Of a stretch of DNA of 45,000 nt, positions 10,532-19,771 are shown in pieces; within the stretch, counting starts at the first letter, position 1, and each line of letters starts with the position of its first letter. The notes under the pieces are model-generated. The model was not told the DNA's origin, ran no database searches, and saw only the letters and a program-made list of their open reading frames with translations. This DNA is from Prorocentrum cordatum. Lineage: Eukaryota > Sar > Dinophyceae > Prorocentrales > Prorocentraceae. The stretch lies in the NCBI GenBank assembly GCA_963575745.1, contig CAUYUJ010012113.1, forward strand, positions 85,001-130,000, read 5' to 3'. The position numbers were made by a program, and so were the translations under genes.

Positions 10532-10559
10532 CCATTCTCTGGCGGCTGCTTGGGACGAT

Positions 10560-10700
10560 CCGGCGCCCCCCCCCCCCGCCACAACGCTCTCGGCGAGGCG
10601 CAGCTGCTGGAGAGCATGCGGAGGCTGGGAAATGGCGGGGAACAAAAACGAACACGCCCGAAAACCTAAAACCTCGAAGCGCCCTTTGTGATTTTCCACG
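10560..10700 (+). repeat. Dispersed GC-rich repeat, family D (copy 1)
   Basis: Contains CGCTCTCGGCGAGGCGCA, then GCTGGAGAGCATG, GGAGGCTGGGAAA, AAACGAACACGCCCGAAAA and an AACCTAAAACC block. The same ordered blocks occur at 31621-31775 and 37780-37905 in reverse orientation and at 36150-36240 in forward orientation. Confidence 0.6.
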
Positions 10701-10853
10701 ACGCCCGAAACACACCTCCTGCGCCGACGCACGCTGTACTTAGGGGCTCTGGAGGACAAGGCCGCGACCCGGCGGGAGGAGGGCGCAAGGCCGCAACAAG
10801 CGCCCTCTCGCTCGAGCCGTCCGACGGCTCGTCTACCGCGCATCCCGCGGAAA

Positions 10854-11222
10854 TTACATGTTACTCGTGCTGGCTTGGCCTCGGCACCTGGCGGTTGCCC
10901 AGCGTCCGAACAAAAGCTGGAATATTGACTTCGCGTGGGGCCAGCTTGCCTGCAACTCCGCACGTGGCTCTCCAGCACCCCGCGCATTGCATTGCCAGCG
11001 GTAACGCAAGCCGCTCCTGTAGCCTGCTGTGCGGCTGGTTGCCAAGAGCTGCTGGAATTTGGGATTGACCCGTGCGCCTCCGTCTGCGTCAGAATCCCTT
11101 TTGTCGCGCTCGTCGCTCCAAATCCTAAAACTAGCTTTCGGCGGGTCGAGCCGGGCGTCTTCCCTCCAAAGCGTTGGCGGGACCAGCACGACGCCGGGGA
11201 GTAGCCCACAGGGCGCAGCCAC
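10854..11222 (-). CDS. Possible minus-strand exon (low support)
   Basis: The minus frame contains VVLVPPTLWREDARLDPPK and KRDSDADGGARVNPKFQQ, a mixed-composition peptide of about 90 residues before a low-complexity end. Two other frames on the same strand are equally long. It has the same orientation as the better-supported exons at 12-14.7 kb and could belong to that gene. Confidence 0.22.
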   Translation of the reverse strand: MAAPCGLLPGVVLVPPTLWREDARLDPPKASFRIWSDERDKRDSDADGGARVNPKFQQLLATSRTAGYRSGLRYRWQCNARGAGEPRAELQASWPHAKSIFQLLFGRWATARCRGQASTSNM

Positions 11223-11359
11223 GAAGAGGTCACGCCCTGATCTGGCCGCGCCTCCTCCCGCGCACTGCAGCTGGATGGCCGAATGAGCGTCGGCTTGGAA
11301 CCAAACCCGGAGCCTGCAATATCAACGGGCAACGCACGGACCGCGCAACTCTGGCTGAG

Positions 11360-11641
11360 CTAGACGGAGAGGTCATCCGGAGTGGTCACGTGCTCGAAAA
11401 CCAAGAGCGCGGTCTTGATCGGGAAGTCGTTCCCGTGCAGGTTGTCCTTCCAGGCGGACGGGCACCCCTGTCGCATGTCACCGCCAGGTTGCCGCCGACC
11501 ACCGCGAGGCCCTTCGCATCGAAGCCGCAAGCTGCTCCGCGCAGATCCCGCATAACCAAAGGGGCCGTTGCGCGCGCCACAAAATGCCAAGAACGCTTCC
11601 CAAACGTCGCCCGTGGGGCCGGGCTTCCCGCGCGGGAACAT
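11360..11641 (-). CDS. Possible terminal exon, minus strand
   Basis: The minus frame ends in DNLHGNDFPIKTALLVFEHV and a stop at 11360, and begins GKPGPTGDVWEAFLAFCGA. A second minus frame overlaps it (DLRGAACGFDAKGLAVVG), so an internal splice or frameshift is possible. The product is unknown. Confidence 0.27.
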   Translation of the reverse strand: MFPRGKPGPTGDVWEAFLAFCGARNGPFGYAGSARSSLRLRCEGPRGGRRQPGGDMRQGCPSAWKDNLHGNDFPIKTALLVFEHVTTPDDLSV

Positions 11642-11964
11642 CAGCGCCCAGCGCCCCGCGGTTCTGGGGCAGAATGACTAACGCGACGTCGGTGATCTAA
11701 AAGGAACTGCGCGGTTTCCCGCCGGGGGCCCGGAGTCCCTCGCAGAAGCTCCAGGCGCAGCGAGACAGCCCAGGCGGCTGCGCAGACCCAATCGGCGGGG
11801 CCCAGCCCCAGCTCCAACTCGCAGACAGCCGCCGCGACTGCTCAGCTCCCGACAATGCTGAGACAGGCCCATTAGCGCGCGGCCCGGGCCGTCCGCGCGC
11901 AGGCGCAAGCTGACATGAGACAGCGCCGGCGACAGGGCGGGGTCCATCAGCAGCTCGCCGCCGC

Positions 11965-12938
11965 CTAAAGGTCCTCCGCCTGTTGGCGCCAGTCATGGTC
12001 TTCCGGCGGCGGGCTGTCAACCCGAATGGCGTAGCTGAGCTCCTGCTGGCCCCGCATCTTGACGGACCTGTTCCCCGGCCTTCCGCGCGCGCAATGCCTC
12101 TCTTCCGATTCGCGCGGGTCGCAGGCATGGCCTAGCATGCAGGCCCCGGCGCGCCGGGCCGCCCATCTGCGAGTCGGGGGCCGCGTTGGACATCTCGCCG
12201 CTGCCAGCGACGATGACGCCCAAGTGGCTTCTAGCATGGGCAGCCAATGACCCTGCGCCGACCGCCCAAGAACCCCCTGGATGCGGCTACTGTTGGCACG
12301 GTGGTGGCGAATATGACCAGGTCCGCCTCGTCCCCCTGGCTGCAATGACGCGGCGATGGTTCTCAGGCATTCCTGGAACAACCGCGGGCAGCGCTCGTCC
12401 GCAAGCCAAAAACTTGGAAGTCGAGGCCGCCGGCGCGGGTCGGGGCCTGCAAGAAGACACCGCCAAGGACAGAGACGCCTGCCTTCAATTTGCCGGGCGA
12501 GCCAGGGGCCCTGGATCGGCCCGATGGCGTTCCCGCTGGCGACGCCTCTCCGAAAGCAGCCAATGTCGGGGCCGCAGACCGACTTCGGGCCAAGGCTGAG
12601 ATACCTTCGCCCATGTCCTGGCTGCGGGCCTGCTGGAGGCCGGCTGGGGACATCGGCCAGCTGTTTCGCATTGCGGGGGGCGTCGTGTCGCAGCCGCAGG
12701 CGACCGGGATTTTTCGATGGGCATTGAGCAGGCGTGGCTCGCATGCCTCGACCAAGTCGCAGATAATGGCCGCATCTCGAACTCAGCAGAAACACTCGGC
12801 ATGGCTGACATTGGTTTCACGGGAGTCGTTCGCTTTGGACGAGAAACACTCGCATGCAATCGCCACCTGGCGCTCCATGCGCCGGGTTGCGGAAGTCACG
12901 CAGCCCCAGAGGGGGCGGTCCGCCCAGGTCGCCCAAGT
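11965..12938 (-). CDS. Unidentified minus-strand gene segment with short introns
   Basis: Several minus-strand pieces have strongly GC-biased third positions and intron-like boundaries. They are RDFRNPAHGAPGGDCMRVF (about 12938-12817), IICDLVEACEPRLLNAHRK and onward (about 12785-12590), VCGPDIGCFRRGVASGNAI (about 12590-12490), APTRAGGLDFQVFGLRTSA after the acceptor TGTCTTCTTGCAG (about 12450), and GDEADLVIFATTVPTVAAS after the acceptor CGTCATTGCAG (about 12340). The pieces lie in different frames, so several short introns are implied, but exact donors were not resolved. No domain was recognised. It probably continues up to the exons at 13.99-14.69 kb on the same strand. Confidence 0.38.
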
Positions 12939-12949
12939 CTTTCTTGGCG

Positions 12950-12967
12950 CCCCCCCCCCCCCCCCCC
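12950..12967. repeat. 18-base C homopolymer
   Basis: Uninterrupted run of 18 C. Comparable runs occur at about 3456, 9970, 10565, 21130 and 44247. Length in such runs is unreliable in most sequencing data, so frames crossing them should not be trusted. Confidence 0.9.
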
Positions 12968-13359
12968 ACCCACGCACTCCCGCGCCGAAAGCGGCCGCGC
13001 CTTCCGACGGGGGAACTCGGACATCGGCGAGCGGTTCTTCATCGGGCTGGCCATGACCGACAGCAGGTGAAACCCCCGCAAACATTGGGGCGCCCGTTGC
13101 AAGATGCTGGGGCGCATCCGGCAGCACTCAGCTAGAAGGACATTGAACTCTTCACTGAGGCCCCGACAGTCGCGGAAGCGCTACCTGACGGAGATGGACA
13201 GGCCCATGGCCGAGACGCGCTCCGACATGACAGTCTGGCTGAGCCGCGCCTCTCTCGCTGCCTACGACGGCGGCTCGGCCGCCTGACCGTGCCGAGAGCG
13301 TCGGATACATGGAGGCCACGGCCTCCGTGGACTGCCCGGCTTCGCCCGAGATGTCCAGC

Positions 13360-13478
13360 GCGACGTCCGGGCAGTGGCTCGCATCCAGGTCAGCTGCGGG
13401 CTCGCGAGTGGCCTGGGCAAGGTTGCCCACTTGCGAGCCCGCAGCTGACCTGGATGCGAGCCACTGCCCGGACGTCGC
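13360..13478. repeat. Near-perfect inverted repeat with 52-bp arms
   Basis: Arms 13360-13411 and 13427-13478 are reverse complements with a single mismatch (G against A in CTCGCGAGTG / CACTTGCGAG), separated by 15 bases. Each arm contains GGCTCGCATCCAGGTCAGC. The cruciform or hairpin potential is very strong. The near identity implies recent origin, gene conversion, or an assembly fold-back. Confidence 0.95.
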
Positions 13479-13984
13479 CCAACCTTAAATGGGGCGGCGC
13501 CCCTGTGCTGCCGGGGACGTCATTGTCGCGGTCGGGGAAGCGGCCTCTGCGCAGGTGGCCGCGCCCTCGCGCGCTAAGCGCGCCGCGGAGATAGGGTAGT
13601 CAAGCGCCCGGGCTGAGACGACCAGCTTCGCGGGCCGCCGTCGCGCGCTGGGCGGGCGCGCCCGCGGCCTCGTTCGAGCCGGCAAGCGCGGGCCGACAAG
13701 CCAGCCAGGCGGAATGCATGGCAGCCGCAGGTCCAAGATTGCGACCGCGGCCTCGGTCTGACCCGCGCATGGCGGGACATGCGCCGAGAGGGCCAATGCG
13801 CGACGCGAACGCGCTGGGGCGAGTGCGCGAGTCGTTCGATTCATGTATATTGGCGGCCTCTTTCGCGCTGTCCTGGGTCGGAGCCGCGCGGGCCCCCTGC
13901 AACGCGTGCCCGGGGCGCTCCTCGACCTGGTCGTCGACGGGGCCCGCCGGCGCCCTTGGCGTCGATCGCGGCGCCCGCCAGATC

Positions 13985-14245
13985 GCCCGGGCCCGGTTGC
14001 GCCCGGCCCAGGGCGGCAGAAGCCTGCCGCCAGAGGTTGGCGGCAGCCTGGGCCACTGTCCCAGTTGGCCGCCCCTCGCCCGCGGCGTCGGCCGCGCGTG
14101 GAAGATCGCCGCCAGGGCTGCGCCCGAGACAAAGTACGCCCGCCGCCGATTGGAGCAGCGAGACGTCCTGGATGGCATCCCAGACCCGGTTGAGCTGCAC
14201 GTGTGGCGAGGCGCAGTCAACCCTGTACCGAGGGTACCCCCCGCC
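13985..14245 (-). CDS. Exon of unidentified minus-strand gene
   Basis: From an acceptor-like CTCGGTACAG near 14235, the minus frame reads VDCASPHVQLNRVWDAIQDV, then LCLGRSPGGDLPRAADAA and TVAQAAANLWRQASAALG. Almost every codon ends in G or C (for example CAG CTC AAC CGG GTC TGG), which favours this frame over the opposite strand. The peptide becomes Gly/Arg-rich after about 13990, where an intron or disordered tail begins. No family was recognised. It has the same orientation as the exon at 14457-14691. Confidence 0.45.
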
Positions 14246-14456
14246 TCTCGGCCTGGCGGCAGCGGCGTTCTTCGGGTGGAACACGCCGCGGGGCGCGCCC
14301 TAGCCAGCGACGACGACTCCAGTCGGGCACCGAGAGCCCAGCCCGCCAAGGACTGGGCCACGAGGGGCGGTCGGCCGCGCCGCAAACACGTCGCCTACAT
14401 GCGCCGCGACCACGAACCTGCGGGAGACGAAAGGAGCAACGCCCCTGAAACCAATC

Positions 14457-14691
14457 CAGGCGGCAGTCGCCCTTCCAGGATGTAGTCTCGGAGCTCGGAG
14501 GGGCCAGAGTTGTGGTCGCTCAGCCTGTTGTGCAACTCGTGCTCATGGACGGCATGGCGCGGCCGCATGGGGTCGTACCTCTGGCTGGCCACGTCCAGGG
14601 CACAGGAGTGGCGCTTTCGGAGCCCCGTGCGCACCCCTGCGGCGCCGTCGTCCATCGATTCCAATCTGGCTCGCTGCTCTGTCTGGAACAC
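14457..14691 (-). CDS. Exon of unidentified minus-strand gene
   Basis: The exon starts directly after a good acceptor, TATCCTGCAG (14692-14701), and reads VFQTEQRARLESMDDGAAG, then CALDVASQRYDPMRPRH, then HNRLSDHNSGPSELRDYI with strong GC third-position bias. A donor probably lies near 14457. The residue mix is charged and His-rich. No family was recognised. Together with 13985-14245 and 11965-12938 it outlines one minus-strand gene. Confidence 0.45.
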
Positions 14692-15017
14692 CTGCAGGAT
14701 ACCATTGCCCTTGAGGGCCGCTGCTGGCTAATGGTCTGGCGGGGTCACCGCGCCAGGGCCGCGGCCTGTGGGTTGCTTGTCTTGCTGCGCCCCCAGCTCG
14801 CGCCGGGGCTCGCCGAAAGGGTTCTTAGAAGAACTTCGCGGCCCGCTGGCGGGCGGCTCTGCGCGGGGCGCCAGCGTCGCCCAGGTCAGCCCTGTGCCCA
14901 TCGTCTCCGGGCCCCAGGTGCTCGTCAGCGCGGCGCCGACTCAGCGCCCACACCGCCGCCCCCCTGCCCTGCACATGCCTGGCGGCCTGGGCCTACTTGA
15001 TGGGTCTTTGGTTTGCC

Positions 15018-15215
15018 AGGATTGCAATCCATTGTAATGCTCATTATAAGAATTGCAACCTAGATTAACTCAATCGATTGCGTTGAGATTGCCAAACCGA
15101 TTGCTAATTGGTGGCGTAGTGAGCTGACAATGAATTGTTAATCTATTGTTAATCTCAATTGCTAATCAAGTTAATGTCAAGTTAATGTCAAGTTAATACT
15201 TGGTGGTGGGTGATG
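15018..15215. repeat. AT-rich island with CAAGTTAATGT units (copy 1)
   Basis: In an otherwise GC-rich window these 200 bases are AT-rich. They contain the palindrome GGATTGCAATCC (15018-15029), GATTGC/GCTAAT variants, and three CAAGTTAATGT-like units at 15165-15200. The same units and palindrome occur at 27690-28010, so this is a dispersed AT-rich repeat. Confidence 0.75.
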
Positions 15216-15384
15216 GTGTGGATTTGTAATATATTAGTGTATGTGCTTGTGTTTGTGTGTGTGTTTGTTTGTGTGTGCGTGTGGAATCCCAAATGCCTCG
15301 GGGCTTCCCACGGCCGCGTCTCTTGGAGACCCGCGGGCCTCCAGCGTCGAGCGCCACGGGCGAGGAAGACGAGGATACTGAGGC

Positions 15385-15755
15385 CTCGTCCTCCTCCTCC
15401 TCCTCCTCCTCCTCCTCCTCCTCCTCCTCCTCCCTCTTCCTCCTCCCTCCTCCTCCTCCCTCCTCCTTGTCCTCCTCGTCCTCGTCCTCCTCCTCCTCCT
15501 CCTCTTCCTCCTCCTCCTATTCCTTCTCCTCCTCCCTCTCCCCTACTCCACATCCTCGCACTCTTCCTTTTTATCATCCCCCTCCTCCTCCTCCTCCTCC
15601 TCCTCCTCCTCCTCCTCCTCCTTCTCCTCCTCCTTCTCCTCCTGGGGCTCCTAGTCGCGGCGAGCCGTCAGCACTAGGAGCCCTTCTCCTCCTCCTCCTC
15701 CTCCTCCTCCTCCCGTGGCTCCTAGTCGCCGCGAGCCGTCAGCACCAGGAACCCT
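15385..15755. repeat. CCT tract carrying two introner-type hairpins in tandem
   Basis: Long CCT tracts (15385-15645 and 15683-15716) are punctuated by two copies of the hairpin family described for the 16-24 kb gene. One is at 15645-15683, with perfect 11-bp arms GGGCTCCTAGT and ACTAGGAGCCC. The other, a mutated copy, is at 15717-15754. The hairpin-plus-tract unit is thus tandemly repeated about every 71 bases. Confidence 0.8.
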
Positions 15756-16271
15756 AATCCAAATTTTCGGTGCACTACCCCCCTTATTTCGCCCCTCATT
15801 TCTGGTCATGTTCCTCCACTCTCTACTTTTATCCCATTTGCTCCTGCGCTCCCTCCTTGCTCGTCCCCCTTGCGTGTTGTGCCCCTGTTGCTCTTCGCGG
15901 CCCCGCCCTCCACTTCCCCTTTCCAGGCTGGCGGACGGGGAGGGGGTAGAGGAGGATGGGGGGGTCAATTTACTTGGCAAGCTGAGAAGAACCCAAACTT
16001 TAGCATCTAAAGTGCTGTCGAAGGCCTAAAGGGGAAGCGGCGCTGCCGTCAACCCGAAGCGGCCACTGGTTGGAACGTGTAGTTGCAGCCCCCCATCGAA
16101 TTCACACAATCTATCGCAATCGCGATCTCTGGAACGCGCAGGCTTGACTGCGGGGCCGCTGCACACGTGAACGAGGCGAGCGAGGCGACAATGTATGACC
16201 ACTAGCACGCCTCCAGGAACGAGCAGGGTAAGGAGGAAGGGTGTGGTAGGGGAATCGAAAGCAGCCTCTGC

Positions 16272-16628
16272 CTACGGCGCCTTAGCCTTGTTGGAGACCA
16301 CGTACAGGCGGAGCGCGTGCCACGAGCTCTCGGGGTCGTGCTTCTCTTTGAAGGAGAAGGACGCGTCCTTCACTTCGCCGTCCTTCACCACCCGCCACGC
16401 CTCCTTGTTCAGGTCACTGTACACCTTGAAGCCGTGCACGCGCAGCGTCGGCGGCTTGTTCCCCACGCTAGGCACGCCAGGGAATGGCATCCCGTAGTCC
16501 TTGAGGGCCGTGGTAGTTTTGGCGGTGTGGGTATGGCGCTTCGTCTTCTTGTCCGAGCCGTCGTGGCAATCGGTGTTCGTGGCCTTCTCGGGCGTTGTCG
16601 TCGGGCCGTCCCAGGAGGGGTCAGCCGT
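16272..16628 (-). CDS. Terminal exon (J) of unknown minus-strand gene
   Basis: 357 bases, 118 codons plus the TAG stop at 16272. After the acceptor TCAGGAAG the frame reads TADPSWDGPTTTPEKATNTD, a Thr/Lys-rich linker. A compact C-terminal region follows, containing LRVHGFKVYSDLNKEAWRVV, ASFSFKEKHDPESSWHALRL and YVVSNKAKAP at the end. The segment with conserved-looking Trp residues (EAWRVV, SSWHAL) may be a small folded domain. I do not recognise the family. Intron I/J (16722-16629, 94 bp) is GT-AG and phase 0 on both sides. The protein is probably nuclear or cytosolic, as no membrane segment is seen. Confidence 0.65.
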   Translation of the reverse strand, partial: TADPSWDGPTTTPEKATNTDCHDGSDKKTKRHTHTAKTTTALKDYGMPFPGVPSVGNKPPTLRVHGFKVYSDLNKEAWRVVKDGEVKDASFSFKEKHDPESSWHALRLYVVSNKAKAP

Positions 16629-16722
16629 CTTCCTGAGAGGGCAGGGTTCGAGCAGGAGCAAGGGGACCATCGCAAGAAGGAGTGTGCGGAAGTAAGTAGG
16701 ATGAGACGACTACGACGTTGAC

Positions 16723-17315
16723 CCCAGATGTCCTGGACACCCTCCTGCGCTTGGCCAGCGAGCCCTGCCCCTGGTCGGCCTTGGCGGGGGCAGCCGCGGC
16801 GGCCCCGTCCGACGCGGCGTCCTTGCGCTTCATGGCGCCCTGCATGCTCGCCGTCAGCTCGGCGAGTGACATCTTGCCCTCAAACTTCTCCGCGGACTTG
16901 GCCTCCGCAGTCTCGGCCTCGGAAAGGCCCCCGATAGACTCCGTCGACCACGCCCCCGCCGCTGGGCCCGCCGCCGAGCTCGCGGCGGGGCGCGCCCCTG
17001 TCGACTGCATGAGGAGTGCCGTCAACAAGTCAGGCTTAGAAGCCGAGATCGCGCGAATCGCGCCAGGGTCAGCCCACGGCACGGCTGCAGGCTCTGCGGG
17101 TTGCGCCTGCGGCGGCGTGCGAGGGGCATCTTGCAGCGCTGGCAACGCTGGCAGGGCGCCCCACGCAGGCGCGGGCGGCGCTGGCAAGGCGCTCTGCGCT
17201 GGCGGCGCTGGCGCAGTGATCAGCCCGTGGCCAGCAGTCGTGAGGGTGCCCGCGTTGGCCGTCTGCTGGTCCTGCAGGGTCCGCCCGACGAACTCCAGGC
17301 CAGGGATGTCCACGC
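16723..17315 (-). CDS. Exon I of unknown minus-strand gene
   Basis: 593 bases. It begins after the acceptor GGTCGGCAG, completing a codon split after the first base, and reads VDIPGLEFVGRTLQDQQ. A long Ala/Pro-rich disordered stretch follows, then AIRAISASKPDLLTALLMQS, then ETAEAKSAEKFEGKMSLAEL and MQGAMKRKD. It ends near LAKRRRVSRTSG, a basic cluster that could act as a nuclear localisation signal. The donor at 16722 (GTCAAC) gives a phase-0 join to exon J. The Ala/Pro linker and short helical segments suggest a scaffold or regulatory protein, but no function is assigned. Confidence 0.6.
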
Positions 17316-17576
17316 CTGCCGACCTCGGCCTGAAGGGGCGGGAGCGCCTGCCTTGAACAGGCTGAGGCGGCGCCGCCACCGAACGGTGGTTCGACCTGGC
17401 GGGGAAGCGGCTCCGCAATCCGACGATGTCGACCTGGGGGCTGGCGGGCGCGCATGGGGGGGGGATACGGAGGCGGAGGAGGAGCGTGGGAGGAGGCAGG
17501 GGAAGGAGGGGGAGGAGGGGAAAAGAACAGGAGGAGGGGGGAGGCAGTGGGGTACACCGTCATCTTGTTTCAAAAC

Positions 17577-17694
17577 CTAGGGCCTCGTCCAAGGGGCACC
17601 TGATCGGGCCTTTCTCATCTGGCCTTAGATCGGCCCCTGGGTACATGATCTGGAATATCTCTGCAGGGAGGTCCATGGGGTTCGCGGGCAGGTC
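17577..17694 (-). CDS. Exon I0 of unknown minus-strand gene
   Basis: 118 bases after a pyrimidine-rich acceptor (CCCTTCCCCCTAAG). The exon reads DLPANPMDLPAEIFQIMYPG and ADLRPDEKGPIRCPLDEAL with steady composition. The donor GTTTTG at 17576 leaves one base, which joins in frame to exon I (phase 1 on both sides, forming Gly). This agreement is the main support. The preceding intron contains a hairpin-plus-purine tract of the introner type (17902-17940). Confidence 0.6.
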
Positions 17695-17901
17695 CTTAGG
17701 GGGAAGGGTCCCTCCACTTCCTCGCCCCCCTCCTCCTCCTCCTCATCATCATCCTTCTCCTCATGTTCCCCCCCCCTCCCCCCCCTCCTCCTCCTCCTGC
17801 TCCTCATCGTACTCCTCACCCCCTCCCCCCCTAATCTCCTCCTCCCTCCTCCTCCCTCCTCCTCCTCCTCTCTCCTCCTCCTCCTGCTGCTCCTCCTCCT
17901 G

Positions 17902-17940
17902 GGGCTCCTAGTCGCGGCGAGCCGTCGGCACTAGAAGCCC
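17902..17940 (-). repeat. Introner-type hairpin in intron H3/I0
   Basis: 39-bp hairpin copy, GGGCTCCTAGT facing ACTAGAAGCCC on the plus strand, with the shared core CGCGGCGAGCCGTCGGC. On the gene strand it follows a short GGAGGA lead and precedes a long purine tract, the same order as in introns C/D and G/H. Confidence 0.8.
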
Positions 17941-17965
17941 TCCTCCTCCTCCTCCTTCTGATCAT

Positions 17966-18039
17966 ATTCATTTGGCAAAGCACAGTTTTCTAAAAACTGT
18001 TTGAAGTTCAAAGCCCAGTCATCCTCGTTGGAAGTCCTC
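17966..18039 (-). CDS. Short exon H3 of unknown minus-strand gene
   Basis: After the acceptor CGGCCCAG the minus frame reads TSNEDDWALNFKQFLENCAL and PNEYDQ, then enters the purine tract of the next intron. The donor is uncertain: no GT is available, and GA (TAT|GATCAG or CA|GAAGGAGG) is possible, since dinoflagellates are known to use GA and GC donors. The peptide resembles a genuine helical segment. Confidence 0.45.
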
Positions 18040-18109
18040 CTGGGCCGTTATTGTTGAACAGGGGGGAAATGTTCTGGGACGCGGGAGGGTACGCCCTCCC
18101 GTGCTAGGT

Positions 18110-18290
18110 TGCCCCATGCGGGAGGGCACGCCCCCCGTTGTTGTGCCCCACGTCCCGCCCCTCGTGCTTCTCAGCTTTGCTGTGTGTGCCCAAGACCCCG
18201 CCGCCCCCCTTGCGATGGGCGAGATCCCCGAGCCCCGCCTTCTCTCTGATCGAGCGTTGGGCTCGGTGGCCCAGCTTGGAGATATCATCG
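18110..18290 (-). CDS. Possible exon H2, frame ambiguous
   Basis: The acceptor TTTTTTCTCTTGCAG at 18291-18305 is the best-looking 3' splice site in the window. Downstream, one minus frame reads DDISKLGHRAQRSIREKAG, then HSKAEKHEGRDVGHNNGG, ending at TAG near 18110. Another reads MISPSWATEPNARSERRRG. Neither matches the phase of exon H1, so an additional exon or a different donor is implied. On the plus strand, 18286-18543 encodes a Lys/Glu-rich peptide (LEALAESLTEEKGAQRKKK) that competes with this call. Confidence 0.3.
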
Positions 18291-18937
18291 CTGCAAGAGA
18301 AAAAATAAACTCCATGACTTGGAAGCTCTTGCCGAAAGTTTAACAGAAGAGAAGGGGGCCCAACGAAAGAAAAAAAATGATAAGCAGGAATCGCAGAAAA
18401 CCAAAAATGATGTGAATAAGGAGAAGAAGATGGGCAACAAGAAAAACAAGGAGGCGAATGTTGCCAGTGATTCGACCTCCCTCTCACTGGAGGAGGGGGA
18501 GGAGGAGGGGGAGGCGGAGGAGGAGGAGGCGGGAGAAGGATGATGATGATGAGGAGGAGGAGGGTAAGGGTTTCCTCGACATATGAACCATTCTGACTGA
18601 GAGCTGGTTATAAAATGCAGAGAATCCCATGCCCAAGTACCTTGGATGATGATGATGATGATGACGACGAGGATGATGTGAATCCCCGATGTGGCCCCTC
18701 TTGGGGCCCTCGTGGGCCCCTCTTGGGGCCAGGGCACACCCGAGCCAAACGATCTCCAGACCGCGCGATCTCCAACCCTCGGCGCACACATCTGCTAGAA
18801 TGCGTCAGGAACACAGGAGTTCAGCCGACCATATCTATAGGCATTCGTATCATAAACACATATGTGTATATACATGTACGTACACACGGTCACATGTGCA
18901 CTTATGTTTGGCTGAGCTGGCATGCGCGTACACATAC

Positions 18938-18985
18938 ATATCTTAAGATGATGAAGGCCTTCTTTGGGCCGAAGCACGTTCCATT
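18938..18985 (-). CDS. Short exon H1 of unknown minus-strand gene
   Basis: 48 bases encoding NGTCFGPKKAFIILRY. The upstream 56-bp intron (19041-18986) runs from GTAAGG to CAACCAG and joins exon H in phase 0. The donor GTATGT follows at 18937. The intron is very short and contains a TATATA palindrome. The peptide is too short to classify. Confidence 0.4.
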
Positions 18986-19041
18986 CTGGTTGTGCACATA
19001 TATGTATATATATACATGTGCAACAACAGGTTCGCCCTTAC

Positions 19042-19442
19042 CCCTTCTCCTTTTTGTTGCGCGTCCTGGATCACGTCGAAGTGGGGCTGGAACGGCACGC
19101 GCAGGTCGCGCACCTTGTTCTTCACGTCGTCGATCAAGGTCAAGATTGCAGCAGGGGCGATCGTGAACGAAGGCGTGCGATTAAACGCCAATGTAGCAAC
19201 TGCAACCAAATGAACGTAGGACGGTTCCGAAAGATAGACCAAGCCTGCGTTCACAAGAATTCGCGCCATCATCTCAACTTTGGCGTCGTACGTCGTACTC
19301 ACAGATACCAGTTTCACCCACTGGTCCTTGGTGAGGTAATTCTGAATCGTGAAGCACTTCTGGTGGCGCCCAGACCCAGCGGACGCACCGCCACGCTGCG
19401 CGACCCGCCCCGTAGCGACAACACTCACGCCCACTTTGAGAC
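19042..19442 (-). CDS. Exon H of unknown minus-strand gene
   Basis: 401 bases. After the acceptor GAGCCCCAG it reads LKVGVSVVATGRVAQRGG, then HQKCFTIQNYLTKDQWVKL, then YDAKVEMMARILVNAGLVYL, then ILTLIDDVKNKVRDLRVPF and FDVIQDAQQKGEG. The codons are evenly used, and the peptide alternates hydrophobic and charged residues like a helical globular domain. The donor GTAAGG at 19041 is canonical. Exons G and H join in phase 1, forming Gly. I do not recognise the fold. Confidence in its being coding is high because all four surrounding junctions agree in phase. Confidence 0.72.
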
Positions 19443-19667
19443 CTGGGGCTCAGATGCGAGCCCCTTATCCTCCTCACCCTCCTCCTCATCCTCCTCCTCA
19501 TCTTCCTCCTCGCTCCTCCTCCCTCCTCCCTCCTCCCTCCTCCCTCCCCCCTCCCTTCTCCTCTCCATCCTCTCCTCCCTCCTCCTCCTGCCCTTGGGGC
19601 TCCTAGTCGCGGCGAGCCGTCGGCACTAGAAGACCCGTTTCTCCTTGCTGCTCCTCCTCCTCCTCGC
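19443..19667 (-). other. Introner-like GC-AG intron G/H (225 bp)
   Basis: This intron starts GCGAGGAGGAGG, has a purine-rich lead of about 32 bases, then the hairpin family (19597-19635, arms GGGCTCCTAG and CTAGAAG..CC), then a long GGAGGA-rich tail and the acceptor GAGCCCCAG. It matches intron C/D at 22235-22460 in donor, order of parts, hairpin sequence and length (225 against 226). Unrelated introns do not share such features, so both are best explained as copies of one element inserted into coding sequence. Confidence 0.7.
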
Positions 19668-19771
19668 CCCCCATCTTCCTCGGGATTGCGTTTAGAGCCG
19701 CGGCACCGATCTTGTTCGCCAGCTCCTGGCGCTGCGCGCGGGTGAAGGCGTCCCCCGCCTCCGCCAGGACC
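19668..19771 (-). CDS. Exon G of unknown minus-strand gene
   Basis: 104 bases. After the acceptor CGTTGCCAG it reads VLAEAGDAFTRAQRQELANK, then IGAAALNAIPRKMG, an amphipathic helix-like segment. It joins exon F in phase 2 (forming Ala) and exon H in phase 1 (forming Gly). The donor is GC (GCGAGG), a non-canonical type known to be common in dinoflagellates. Confidence 0.7.

Noticed and set aside
9309-11332. Very long open frames on both strands across 9.3-11.3 kb
   Set aside because: They owe their length to the 8-bp array, which is stop-free in most frames and yields only His/Thr or Cys/Val/Leu repeats.
13718-14485. Plus-strand frame of 255 codons
   Set aside because: The minus strand has better third-position GC bias and intron-like acceptors in the same place, so the plus frame is most likely its shadow.
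18286-18543. Plus-strand Lys/Glu-rich peptide resembling a basic leucine-zipper start (RCKRKNKLHDLEALAESL)
   Set aside because: No leucine heptads follow. The strand is opposite to the gene around it, and the same bases form an excellent minus-strand polypyrimidine acceptor at 18291-18305.
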